Below, in pieces: positions 24,985 through 32,808 of a DNA stretch of 64,000 nucleotides. Numbering within the stretch: position 1 is the first letter of the stretch; every line of letters begins with the position of its first letter. This DNA comes from Xiheimicrobium sp033763395 (lineage in GTDB: Bacteria > Myxococcota > Myxococcia > Myxococcales > Myxococcaceae): NCBI GenBank assembly GCA_033763395.1, contig JANRKQ010000215.1, positions 12,677 through 76,676 on the forward strand, read 5' to 3'. A program made the translations under genes and the position numbers. The notes under the pieces were generated by a model. It made no database searches, had not been told where the DNA came from, and saw only the letters and a list, made by a program, of their open reading frames with translations.

Positions 24985-26379
24985 TCAGCGCATATTGCGG
25001 ATGGAGGACATGGCCATTTCGTTGAACATCTTGGACATGTTCGAGAGCATTTCCTGCTGCTGCTTCATCATTTGCATGAGCGCAGAGAGACCCGCCTGAA
25101 ACTTCGCGATTTCGGCGTTAATGAGCGAGATCGCTGCCTGGTCGCCACGTGCGCCTGCCTCGACGAGGTCGTTCTGAAGCGCATCGAGCTTGCCTTGGCA
25201 GAAACGAAGCCCATCCTGCATGCGCCCGTCTGGTGTCGTTGCGGTCGACGAGAACTCGCCGTACGCAATTGAGTTCTTCAGGGATTTGGCCCGAAACTCG
25301 GACGGAGTGAGCTCGGGCGGCTTCGTCGGCTGGCCGCCATCGCCTGTAATCGGGGCCTGATTTGTACCGGGCTGAGGCGATGCATTGCCGGGAGGCGATG
25401 GATTCCCGGGAGGTGACGCATTGCCCGGTGGAGGAGCGCCGCCCGGGGCCGTGCCGAGCGAAGGCGGTGTAGGCTCTGGCGGGACCGGCCTCTCAGTCCT
25501 TAGCTGCTGGCTCAACTCGGTGTTCTTCTTTCTGAGCGAGGAGATCCAACGCAGGAGCTCCTCAGAGGTGATATCTCCAGCCCAGTTCTTCGAGAACGAA
25601 TTCCAATTGTCCAGAACCCATCGCGCCGCTTCTTTGACTGTCGTCGACCGGGTGGCGAGGTTTTCGATCTCACTCCACGAGAAGCGCTTGTCTCGGAAGT
25701 CAATGTGCGCCATCAGGGCTTCGATATTCTCAATCGTTAACGAATTGGCAGCGATCTGTTCCTGGATTGGACGATTGTGAGCCGCGACCGTCGCGTTCTC
25801 TGCGATAATTGCGTTGCGTGCCGCGACCGCGCTCTCGTACTGAGCATCTGCGCTCTTTGGGGCCTGGCCCTGGCTCGCACCCTGCTCGGTCTCAGGAGTT
25901 TTGGGGGCCGGAGGCGCGATGGTGCCTTCGGAGACTTGCTTTCGAATGGAGGCGATATCGAGGCCGATCGCGCCGTGCTTCCCTGCCTTGGTCGGCAGTT
26001 CATTGAAGAATGCGCGATTGTCCATCAGCCACTTCGCAGCGGGGTCGCCCTGGCGAGTCGCCATGTCCACGACTTCACTCCAGGTGAGAACACCGTCGCT
26101 GGCCGCGGGTGAACTGAACAACGAATTGAGATTCTTGTTCATCTCCTGGGTCGCGGCTGCCGATTTCGAAGCACCGTGACCGGTCTCGGCAGCGGCGTTC
26201 AAGGACAGCGACGCAGCGAAGCGTTCGTCCAGCAGGCGCGGGCTCGTGAGCAGACGCTCTTGGATGTTCTGATCGAGGCCCACACCTTTCGGAGGGCGAA
26301 GCGCCTTGATCTCGTCGGGGCCCTGACCTGTCACATTGTTCATTCCAGTTGGCGTGGTGTTCGGCTGAATCTTGCTCAT
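24985..26379 (-). CDS. large soluble protein with duplicated EF-hand-like module, possible type III translocator/effector-like substrate
   Basis: A 464-residue protein with no Sec signal and a polar, Asn/Pro/Thr-rich N-terminus. A module occurs twice: GVLTWSEVVDMATR (96-109) with AAKWLMDNRAFFNEL (114-128), and KRFSWSEIENLATR (231-244) with AARWVLDNWNSFSKN (251-265). Each is followed by a second loop-helix, like degenerate EF-hand pairs of HrpF/NopX-type type III translocon proteins. A Pro-Gly-Asn linker (about 298-345) contains imperfect PPGN repeats, and the C-terminal 100 residues are Met/Gln-rich amphipathic helix. No transmembrane segment is seen, unlike classical translocators. AAGGAA precedes the ATG at 26379. 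The gene is visibly less GC-rich than its neighbours, which suggests acquisition. Confidence 0.7.
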   Translation of the reverse strand: MSKIQPNTTPTGMNNVTGQGPDEIKALRPPKGVGLDQNIQERLLTSPRLLDERFAASLSLNAAAETGHGASKSAAATQEMNKNLNSLFSSPAASDGVLTWSEVVDMATRQGDPAAKWLMDNRAFFNELPTKAGKHGAIGLDIASIRKQVSEGTIAPPAPKTPETEQGASQGQAPKSADAQYESAVAARNAIIAENATVAAHNRPIQEQIAANSLTIENIEALMAHIDFRDKRFSWSEIENLATRSTTVKEAARWVLDNWNSFSKNWAGDITSEELLRWISSLRKKNTELSQQLRTERPVPPEPTPPSLGTAPGGAPPPGNASPPGNPSPPGNASPQPGTNQAPITGDGGQPTKPPELTPSEFRAKSLKNSIAYGEFSSTATTPDGRMQDGLRFCQGKLDALQNDLVEAGARGDQAAISLINAEIAKFQAGLSALMQMMKQQQEMLSNMSKMFNEMAMSSIRNMR

Positions 26380-26583
26380 GGTGAGTTCCTTGTGGGCAGC
26401 GGCGAGAGTGCCGGGTGACGGGCCCCCGTGCAGCCCCCCTGCCAATCAGCGCTGCGACTGATCTTGAGGGGTTCTGAATCACGGTCCGCAGGCAAGGACA
26501 CGACGGCTCGTGGCGCGTCTTGGACCGGAGACCCCGAGCCTCGAAAGATCGCCAACTGCCTGATTTCACTCAACATGGTCGAC

Positions 26584-26599
26584 TGGCACCGACCTCGCT
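26584..26599 (+). promoter_or_regulatory. candidate sigma-54 (-24/-12) promoter
   Basis: TGGCAC at 26584-26589, a 5-base spacer and TCGCT to 26599 place GG and GC 12 bases apart, as in the TGGCAC-N5-TTGCW consensus; only the first -12 pair differs (TC for TT). Initiation near 26610 would leave a 24-base leader holding the CAGGAG ribosome-binding site at 26623-26628, just before the ATG at 26634. Confidence 0.5.
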
Positions 26600-26633
26600 G
26601 TGGCGGCCCGTACCCCTCATCCCAGGAGCCCCC

Positions 26634-28103
26634 ATGAGCCACACGATCGGCAGTCCACCTCCAACCTCCACCGCCTACGCCTCCCAGTCCGTCGAGCCCT
26701 CGGCCGTTCCCGATCGAGCACGCTCCTCGTCGTTCGACCGCGCGCAGGGGCACCAACTCGTCGCCCATGCTGCTCAGGCCGTACTGACCGCGCCTGGAGC
26801 CCCTTCTCTTCCACAGGCGCTCGGCTCCGAGGCGCCAAAGTTGCTCCTTGGCCTCATTCCTGTCATCGGGCCCTTCATTCTTCTCGCGCAAGCGTTTGGA
26901 AAGGTTGCCCAATTCGCTGGCACGGCCCAACCCTCGCCCCAGGGCGCGCAGGGCCAGGCGCCCGGTGCCCCCGCTGCACCGAACGCCTTTCAGCCGAAGA
27001 TGAAAGGCAATGAGCTCGAGCTTCTCAGCGGGTCGGTCAAAGAAGAGGTCGAACTCGAGCGTGAACTCAGCGGCAGCTTCGGTGACGAGAAGAACGGAGG
27101 AAGTGGCAGTCTGAAGGCTCGCCTCAGCGCAGGCGCTCGTGCCGATGGCAGCGTCACCGTCGGCCCAGATGGTGTCACGGCCAAAGGAAAAGCAGCCGCC
27201 GAGCTGCGCGCCGAAGCGAGTGCGCGGGGAGAGCTGCACGGGTCCGCGGGGTCGGTGAGCGGAGAGGCCAACGCCTACGCCACGGTGTACGGGACTGCCG
27301 AAGGCTCGGCCACAGTCAACCAGTCGGGACTGACCACGAAGGCGGCGGCTGCTGCGGGCGCTGAGGCCGGCGCCAATGCGCGGGTGTGTGCGGAGTCCGC
27401 TCCCATCGTGAAGCTTGGCGACTACGAGTGGACCGCAGGTGCCAACGCCGGCGCGTACGCCGTGGCAGGAACGGGCGCCAGCGCTGACATCGAAGCCACC
27501 GCAACGTTCGCGCCGCCTGAAATCGTCGGGAAGGCGGGTGCCCGTGCATTCGCTGGCGCGCGGGCAGGAGCCAGCGCCACCATCGGGACCGGCCCCTTCA
27601 AGCTCGATGTCGGTATCGACGCCCGCGCCGGAGCCGGTGTCGAGTACGGCTGGGACTTCTCATTCAAGGACGGGAAGCTCAACGTGAAGGGCTTCGCCGG
27701 CATCGCTGCGGCCGTGGGGCTCGGCGCGAACTTCAACCTCTCGATCGACTTCAACGCCCTGGGCGGTTTGGTCGCCGGAATCTTCCAGCAGGTCGCCATG
27801 GACGCGCCTCCTGGCAGTGCCGGACAGGCTGCGGCCGCTGGCGTGGCCAGCTTCGTGAAGGCTGCGACGCCCTTCGTGGCCAAGAAGCTCGAGAAGTACG
27901 CCTCGCACGATCTGCTCAAAGGCAACGGCAAGGATGTCGAGGAAACCACGTCTCGCACGAAGCGCGATGACTCGGCGCTCGATGGCCTCGATCAGCGCGA
28001 GCGTGACGCCATTCAGGAAGCTGACAGCCGCCGGATGGAACAGAACATCAAGAATGACATTTCGAAGCTCGGCAGCCGCGCCGGCCGCTCGGTGCTCACG
28101 TGA
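26634..28103 (+). CDS. Ala/Gly-rich repeat protein with hydrophobic N-terminal segment, possible secreted effector
   Basis: A 489-residue protein. There is no Sec signal; residues 1-60 are Ser/Pro/Ala-rich. A single hydrophobic stretch at about 69-87 (L-L-L-G-L-I-P-V-I-G-P-F-I-L-L) could insert in membranes. Residues about 125-390 are repeats of short alternating strands such as GEANAYATVYGTAEG, GAEAGANARV and GARAFAGARAGASATIG, a pattern seen in toxin-like proteins of polymorphic secretion systems and in bacterial Ala/Gly-rich surface proteins. The C-terminal 70 residues are charged and helical. CAGGAG supports ATG 26634. It is divergent from the putative translocator and translationally close to a TPR gene. 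I do not recognise the family. Confidence 0.72.
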   Translation: MSHTIGSPPPTSTAYASQSVEPSAVPDRARSSSFDRAQGHQLVAHAAQAVLTAPGAPSLPQALGSEAPKLLLGLIPVIGPFILLAQAFGKVAQFAGTAQPSPQGAQGQAPGAPAAPNAFQPKMKGNELELLSGSVKEEVELERELSGSFGDEKNGGSGSLKARLSAGARADGSVTVGPDGVTAKGKAAAELRAEASARGELHGSAGSVSGEANAYATVYGTAEGSATVNQSGLTTKAAAAAGAEAGANARVCAESAPIVKLGDYEWTAGANAGAYAVAGTGASADIEATATFAPPEIVGKAGARAFAGARAGASATIGTGPFKLDVGIDARAGAGVEYGWDFSFKDGKLNVKGFAGIAAAVGLGANFNLSIDFNALGGLVAGIFQQVAMDAPPGSAGQAAAAGVASFVKAATPFVAKKLEKYASHDLLKGNGKDVEETTSRTKRDDSALDGLDQRERDAIQEADSRRMEQNIKNDISKLGSRAGRSVLT

Positions 28104-28129
28104 ACTCCGCTCTGAAAGGACTGACGACC

Positions 28130-29311
28130 ATGGATGCCATGACTGCTCTGATGACCCAGGCCGAGACGTACCTTCTGCAGAATGACTTCGACCGCGCAGC
28201 CCTCCTCGTCAAGCATGCGAAGGCGCACGAGCCAGCGTCGATCGAACCCGATGTGATGATGGGCCGCATCGCGCTGCACCTCGAGAAACTCGACGACGCA
28301 CGCACCATTCTCGACGGGGTCATCGTTCGCGCGCCAAAGCATGGCTACGCCCGCATGCTGCTCGGGCTGGTGCACGAGGCGAAGGGCCAGCACGACGCCG
28401 CGCTGCTGCACTTCGAGCAGGCCACCCGCTTCGCGCCTGCGCTCATGCCGGCGTGGTTCAACCAGGCCCGCCTGATGCTCAAGAAGGCGCGCCTGGTCGA
28501 AGCAGCCATCGCGTTCGAGCGCGCCGCCGAGCTCGCGCCTGACAACGTCGCCGTGCTCGCCGCCTGGGCCCAGACCCTCGCGAAGCTCGGCCACGCCCGA
28601 CGCGCCGCGAACACCTACCTACGCTGTATCGAACAGAACGTCGCCAACCCGTTCTTCGTCACCGAGCTCGCCGACCTGCTCGTCACCGCCGGAGAGCACG
28701 GCCTGGCCGACGAGGTCCTCGAGGCCGGCTCGAAGGTGTTCCCCAGCCAGGGGCTCTTCGAATCGAAGCGGGGCGCGCTCGCCATTCAGCGGAAGGATCT
28801 TGGCACGGCCCTCAAGCACGCACGGGAGGCCGTTCGTCGCCAGCCGGACTGCGCCGAGTTCCTCCTCTCCCTCGCGGCGATCGAGACCGCGCGCCTTCAC
28901 CTCGACGAGGCCCGTGCGGCCGCCGAGAAGGCCCTCGCGCTCGACCCGAAGAGCTGGAAGGCGCTCCACCAGCTCGGCATCGTTTTCGAGGCCGTGAAGC
29001 AGAAGGAGAAGGCCATCTCGTTCTACCGGCGTGCCGTCGAGCAGGCGCCGACCGAGTGGGCTCCGCGGAACAACCTCGCCGTGCTCCTGCTCGAAGCCGG
29101 CTCAGCCCGCGACGTGAAAGAGGCGACCGCGCTCCTCGAGGTCGAGTCCGGTCGGGCGTCGGCCACCGTTCAGCTCAACCTCGCCCTCGCCCACCTCAAG
29201 GCCGGTCAGAAGACGCTGGCCCGCCAGTTCGCCGCGACAGCCTCACGCCTCGGCGTCGCTGGAAATGAGATCGCGACCGAAGCGGGGCTCCTCGCAACGG
29301 CGCTCCGCTGA
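28130..29311 (+). CDS. tetratricopeptide-repeat protein, putative secretion chaperone or scaffold
   Basis: A 393-residue all-helical protein with about ten TPR units from residue 10 to 385, for example AETYLLQNDFDRAALLVKHA, MLLGLVHEAKGQHDAALLHF and LHQLGIVFEAVKQKEKAISF. There is no signal peptide or membrane segment. ATG at 28130 is chosen because AAAGGA lies 9 bases upstream; a GTG at 28100 overlaps the previous stop (GTGA) and is the alternative. It is in one operon with the Ala/Gly-rich protein, mirroring the TPR gene at the other end of the divergent locus. A partner-binding or export-assisting role is inferred. Confidence 0.82.
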   Translation: MDAMTALMTQAETYLLQNDFDRAALLVKHAKAHEPASIEPDVMMGRIALHLEKLDDARTILDGVIVRAPKHGYARMLLGLVHEAKGQHDAALLHFEQATRFAPALMPAWFNQARLMLKKARLVEAAIAFERAAELAPDNVAVLAAWAQTLAKLGHARRAANTYLRCIEQNVANPFFVTELADLLVTAGEHGLADEVLEAGSKVFPSQGLFESKRGALAIQRKDLGTALKHAREAVRRQPDCAEFLLSLAAIETARLHLDEARAAAEKALALDPKSWKALHQLGIVFEAVKQKEKAISFYRRAVEQAPTEWAPRNNLAVLLLEAGSARDVKEATALLEVESGRASATVQLNLALAHLKAGQKTLARQFAATASRLGVAGNEIATEAGLLATALR

Positions 29312-29815
29312 CCGCCTCGAAGCGCCGGCGATGGGCTGGCGACCCGAAGCAGGTCTCCGCGAGACGGCGCTTCACAGCCGCGCACCAGTCGACCTCCACC
29401 AGGGGCGGCCCACGTCTCGAGGAACGAGCTGCCACCATCGGAGGGTTCGCTCCCGGTCGCGAAGCGCTCCGGTGGGCGTCGGTCGATGGGCGCGACAGCT
29501 CGTCGACGCGTGGAGGCGACAGTGACCACAGCGCGGCGCTGCGCCGAGCGCCATCACGGCCTGGTCCGACGTTGGACCAGTGACCTGGGAACACGCTCTG
29601 CGTCACGCCAGTGAGCGTCGACATCAGCCGGGCGTCAAGGTCACCTCGCAGCAAGACATCGCGAGCGTGCTCGGCCTCGAGCAGCTGCTCGACAGCGATC
29701 AGGCTTTCGCCGCTGGGCGCTTCCCCGACTCCACGGAGCCGCGTGGGTGAGCGACCACACCAGGCTGCCCGAAAATCCATGGAGCACGCTTCGCTCGCGG
29801 TAGGGTGCGACTCGC
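29312..29815. other. intergenic region without a confident gene
   Basis: About 500 bases between the TPR gene and ruvX. Frames on both strands lack a convincing start, ribosome-binding site or recognisable motif; a 194-codon minus-strand frame mostly mirrors the TPR gene's 3' end. A degraded gene cannot be excluded. At the far end TAGGGT (29801-29806) lies 9 bases before the ruvX GTG and may be its -10 element. Confidence 0.5.
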
Positions 29816-30241
29816 GTGCGCGCGATGGGCCTCGATGTCGGGACGAAGACGGTGGGCGTGGCGGTGGCCGACGAGCTCGGTTTCACCGCGCAGCCCATCA
29901 CCGTCATCCGCCGCTCGAGCCTCAAGAAGGATCTCGCCGAGCTGATCTCGATCGCGAACGAGCGTGGCGTCGACCGGTTCGTCGTCGGGCTGCCGCTCAA
30001 CATGGACGGCTCCGAGGGCCCGCGCGCCGTCGCGACCCGCACCTTCGGTGACGCGCTCGGCGCTGCCTCGGGGCTGCCCATCATCTACCAGGACGAACGC
30101 CTCACCACGGTCGCGGCCGAGCGCGCGCTGCTCGAGGCCGATGTCTCGCGCCAGAAGCGTCGCCAGGTCATCGATCAAGTCGCCGCTTCGATCATTCTGC
30201 AGGGCTGGCTCGACGCGCAGCCCAGGAGCTCCACCGCGTGA
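29816..30241 (+). CDS. ruvX: putative pre-16S rRNA nuclease / Holliday junction resolvase-like RuvX (YqgF)
   Basis: A 141-residue RNase H-fold protein. GLDVGTKTVGVAVAD near residue 5, V-V-G-L-P-L-N-M-D-G-S near 60 and DERLTTVAAE near 99 are the conserved YqgF motifs; the acidic residues there form the active site. The family matures the 5' end of 16S rRNA. GTG at 29816 is used; ATG at 29825 is the alternative. Its stop overlaps the mltG start by 4 bases, an adjacency common in bacteria. Confidence 0.93.
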   Translation: MRAMGLDVGTKTVGVAVADELGFTAQPITVIRRSSLKKDLAELISIANERGVDRFVVGLPLNMDGSEGPRAVATRTFGDALGAASGLPIIYQDERLTTVAAERALLEADVSRQKRRQVIDQVAASIILQGWLDAQPRSSTA

Positions 30242-31272
30242 AGAAGGTCCTCATCGGGCTGGTCGTCGTTCTCGTCCTCGGAGCCGTCGGCGCTGCCGGC
30301 GCCTGGTACTTCTTCGAGCAGCGCATCACGACGTTCGCGGCCACCTCCTTCGGGAACTCCGCGCCCATCGTCGTCGAGATCCCGCCCGGCACGAACCCTC
30401 GCGGCGTCGCCGCTCGCCTGGCGAAGGCCGGCGTCGTGAGCGACGAAGACCTCCTCTACAACTGGCTGCGTCGCGAGAAGCTGGGCCCCAGGCTCAAGGC
30501 CGGGGAGTACGAGTTCGTCGGGCCCCTCACCCCTCCGCAGGCCATCGACAAGCTCGTGCGCGGCGACGTCAAGGTCTACCGGTTCACCGTGCCCGAAGGC
30601 CTGCGCTGGGACGAAATTCTCCCCATCCTCGCCCAGTCCGACCTCGCGCTCAGCCTCGACAAGCTCAAGGCGCTCGTCGCCGACACAGCCTTCCTCAAGC
30701 GCGCGGGCGTTCCGGCCGATCGCATCGAGGGCTTCCTCTTCCCCGACACGTACACGTTCCCGAAGGGCTCCACCGAGGAACAGGTCTTGCGCAAGATGAT
30801 CGACAGCACGCTCGACACCGTGAAGAAGGCGACGCGAAAGAGCGGCGTGACGCTCGACGTGCTCCAGACCGTCACCCTCGCGTCGATCGTCGAGAAAGAG
30901 ACCGGCGCCGTCGAAGAGCGCCCACGCATCTCGTGCGTGTTCCACAACCGCCTCAAGCAGGGCGGCAAGCTCGAGACCGACCCCACCGTCATCTACGCAA
31001 AGATGCTCCGCACCGGCACGTACTCGAAGAACATCACGAAGGATGACCTGCTCACCCCGCACCCGTACAACACGTACAAGGTGAAGGGGCTGCCTCCGGG
31101 CCCCATCGCGAGCCCTGGCGGCGCAGCCATTCAGGCGGCGCTCAACCCGCTCGACTGCGGCGACTTCTTCTTCGTCTCGAAGAACGACGGCACCCACGTC
31201 TTCTGCCCGGACTACGCGTGCCACGAAGCGCAGGTCGAGAAGTGGCAGCGCGAGTACTTCCGCAAGAAGTAG
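30238..31272 (+). CDS. mltG: endolytic murein transglycosylase MltG
   Basis: A 344-residue protein with an N-terminal membrane anchor (residues 4-25), a LysM-like region (about 45-105), and the YceG catalytic domain. Glu219 in ASIVEKETG is the catalytic acid; TDPTVIYAK, H-P-Y-N-T-Y and GLPPGPIASPG are conserved motifs. It cleaves nascent glycan strands and sets their length. GTG start at 30238 overlaps the ruvX stop. The C-terminus has a Cys pair (D-Y-A-C near the end and L-D-C-G-D) that is not part of the core motif set. Confidence 0.95.
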   Translation: MKKVLIGLVVVLVLGAVGAAGAWYFFEQRITTFAATSFGNSAPIVVEIPPGTNPRGVAARLAKAGVVSDEDLLYNWLRREKLGPRLKAGEYEFVGPLTPPQAIDKLVRGDVKVYRFTVPEGLRWDEILPILAQSDLALSLDKLKALVADTAFLKRAGVPADRIEGFLFPDTYTFPKGSTEEQVLRKMIDSTLDTVKKATRKSGVTLDVLQTVTLASIVEKETGAVEERPRISCVFHNRLKQGGKLETDPTVIYAKMLRTGTYSKNITKDDLLTPHPYNTYKVKGLPPGPIASPGGAAIQAALNPLDCGDFFFVSKNDGTHVFCPDYACHEAQVEKWQREYFRKK

Positions 31273-31407
31273 TCGCTGGCCAGGCATCGAACCCGGTGCT
31301 GCGGCGACCGACCGGGGCGCGCAGACCGTTGAGGCCTCCGGTGAGCCAGCGTGGAGACGGTTCCTCGTCCGCCGACCTTCGAGCCTCGCTGGAATCTCAT
31401 CCGAGCT

Positions 31408-32808
31408 CTACGGGCGGAGCACCCGAAGGCGACCCGCGCGAAACACCTCCACTCCCCGGGGCGACAGCACGCCTCCCTCGAAGTGCACGACGAACCGGGG
31501 GCCCCGCTCAGCGATGGCGTCGAAGGTTGGCGCGCGACGGCGAGCCACCTTCCCCTTCGGCAACCGCGACTCGAAGGCAAGCTGGAGATCGTCGAAGCCC
31601 GTCGGATCGACATCGATGGCGAGGACATCGTCAGCGCGCAATTCACTCCGGAGCCATGACGCCACGGCCCTCACGTCGTCAGGGTTGACGGACAGGGCGC
31701 TCACGGCCCGGAACGAGTTGGCCCACCGCCACGGAGCGCGCGCCGCGGCTTCGAGCAGCGGCAACCAGGTCACCAGCATCACGACGAGCACGGGCGCCAA
31801 CACCCGTCGGCGCTCTACCAGCGCCGAACACCCGGCCCCCACGAAGAGCGCGAAGAGCGACAGCTCCTTCATCGTGAACCGTGAGAGCGGCACGAACGAG
31901 CCGAGGAGCGCGCCGCGCAGGGACAAGAAGAGGGCCGGAACGACGATCAACACCACGAGCCAACGAGCGGGCGTTCGCCACGCGCGCAGCAGCGCCCACC
32001 CGCCCAGCACCGCCCCGACCGGCGTGAAGGTCGTCACCGCGGTGAGCGGCCAGAACCCCAGCACGATGACGCGGTACGCGCGCCCCCACAGCTGGGCTTC
32101 CGACACGAACCACGCGCGGTGGTAGTCGTCGATGACGCGCAGCGGGTAGAGCGCATCGCCCGTGTCGACGAGGTGCCCGACGAGCCACGCCATGGGGAAC
32201 GACCCCGCCACGGCGCCGAACACAAACGCCTTCACGAAGCCCAGGCGCCACCACACCACCAGCGACAACAGGGCGATCCAGACCCAGACGTCGTAGCGAA
32301 CGGCGGCGGCCAGGGTGAGGACGAGCCCGGCCCCCAGCAGTGTCTCTCGCTGCCCCGTCTCGAAGGCGCGCGCCAACGTCGCGACGCCGAGCAACACGAA
32401 GAAGCCGCTGAGCCCCTCACTGGCCGCCGTCGTCGACGCCTGCACGTGGAGCGACCACACCGAGAACACCAGCGCGCTCCACCACGCCGCGCGCTCGGAG
32501 AAGAGCCGCTGCGCGAGAGCGAACACCGGGAGTACCGACGCGACGCCCACGACGAGGCTCAACAGCCGACCTGCCAGCGCGAGGCTCCCGGTGAGCCACT
32601 CGACGAGGGCGAGCAACGGAAAGTGGAGCGGCCCGAACTGCAGGCAGCCCTGGAGCGACGAGCCGATGAGGTGCGGCGCCTCGAGGAAGGCGTGACCCAT
32701 CCACGCGCGGACGACGGCGTCTCCCGCAACGTTCTCGGCGAACGGGAACACCAGCAGCCGTGGCACGGCGGCGAGCAACACCAGGAGCCCGACCGTGCGC
32801 CGACTCAT
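31408..32808 (-). CDS. polytopic membrane glycosyltransferase (GT39/GT83, ArnT-like)
   Basis: A 466-residue protein with about ten hydrophobic segments from residue 7 to about 365, followed by a soluble C-terminal domain of about 90 residues. The first extracytoplasmic loop carries E-N-V-A-G-D-A-V near residue 26, in the position of the catalytic Asp of ArnT/PMT enzymes. A second loop with Q-F-G-P-L-H-F-P lies near 58. Such enzymes use polyprenyl-phosphate sugars; the acceptor is unknown. The start overlaps the stop of the kinase gene by 4 bases, so the two are co-translated. Confidence 0.82.
   Translation of the reverse strand: MSRRTVGLLVLLAAVPRLLVFPFAENVAGDAVVRAWMGHAFLEAPHLIGSSLQGCLQFGPLHFPLLALVEWLTGSLALAGRLLSLVVGVASVLPVFALAQRLFSERAAWWSALVFSVWSLHVQASTTAASEGLSGFFVLLGVATLARAFETGQRETLLGAGLVLTLAAAVRYDVWVWIALLSLVVWWRLGFVKAFVFGAVAGSFPMAWLVGHLVDTGDALYPLRVIDDYHRAWFVSEAQLWGRAYRVIVLGFWPLTAVTTFTPVGAVLGGWALLRAWRTPARWLVVLIVVPALFLSLRGALLGSFVPLSRFTMKELSLFALFVGAGCSALVERRRVLAPVLVVMLVTWLPLLEAAARAPWRWANSFRAVSALSVNPDDVRAVASWLRSELRADDVLAIDVDPTGFDDLQLAFESRLPKGKVARRRAPTFDAIAERGPRFVVHFEGGVLSPRGVEVFRAGRLRVLRP

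Noticed and set aside
26398..26413. Second sigma-54-like motif (minus strand, CGGCAC-N5-CCGCT) for the translocator-like gene
   Set aside because: Initiation would fall inside the AAGGAA ribosome-binding site, and the match is weaker, so chance in GC-rich DNA is more likely.
29196..29780. Minus-strand 194-codon frame covering the gap before ruvX
   Set aside because: Half of it mirrors the TPR gene, there is no ribosome-binding site and no motif; recorded as an empty intergenic region instead.
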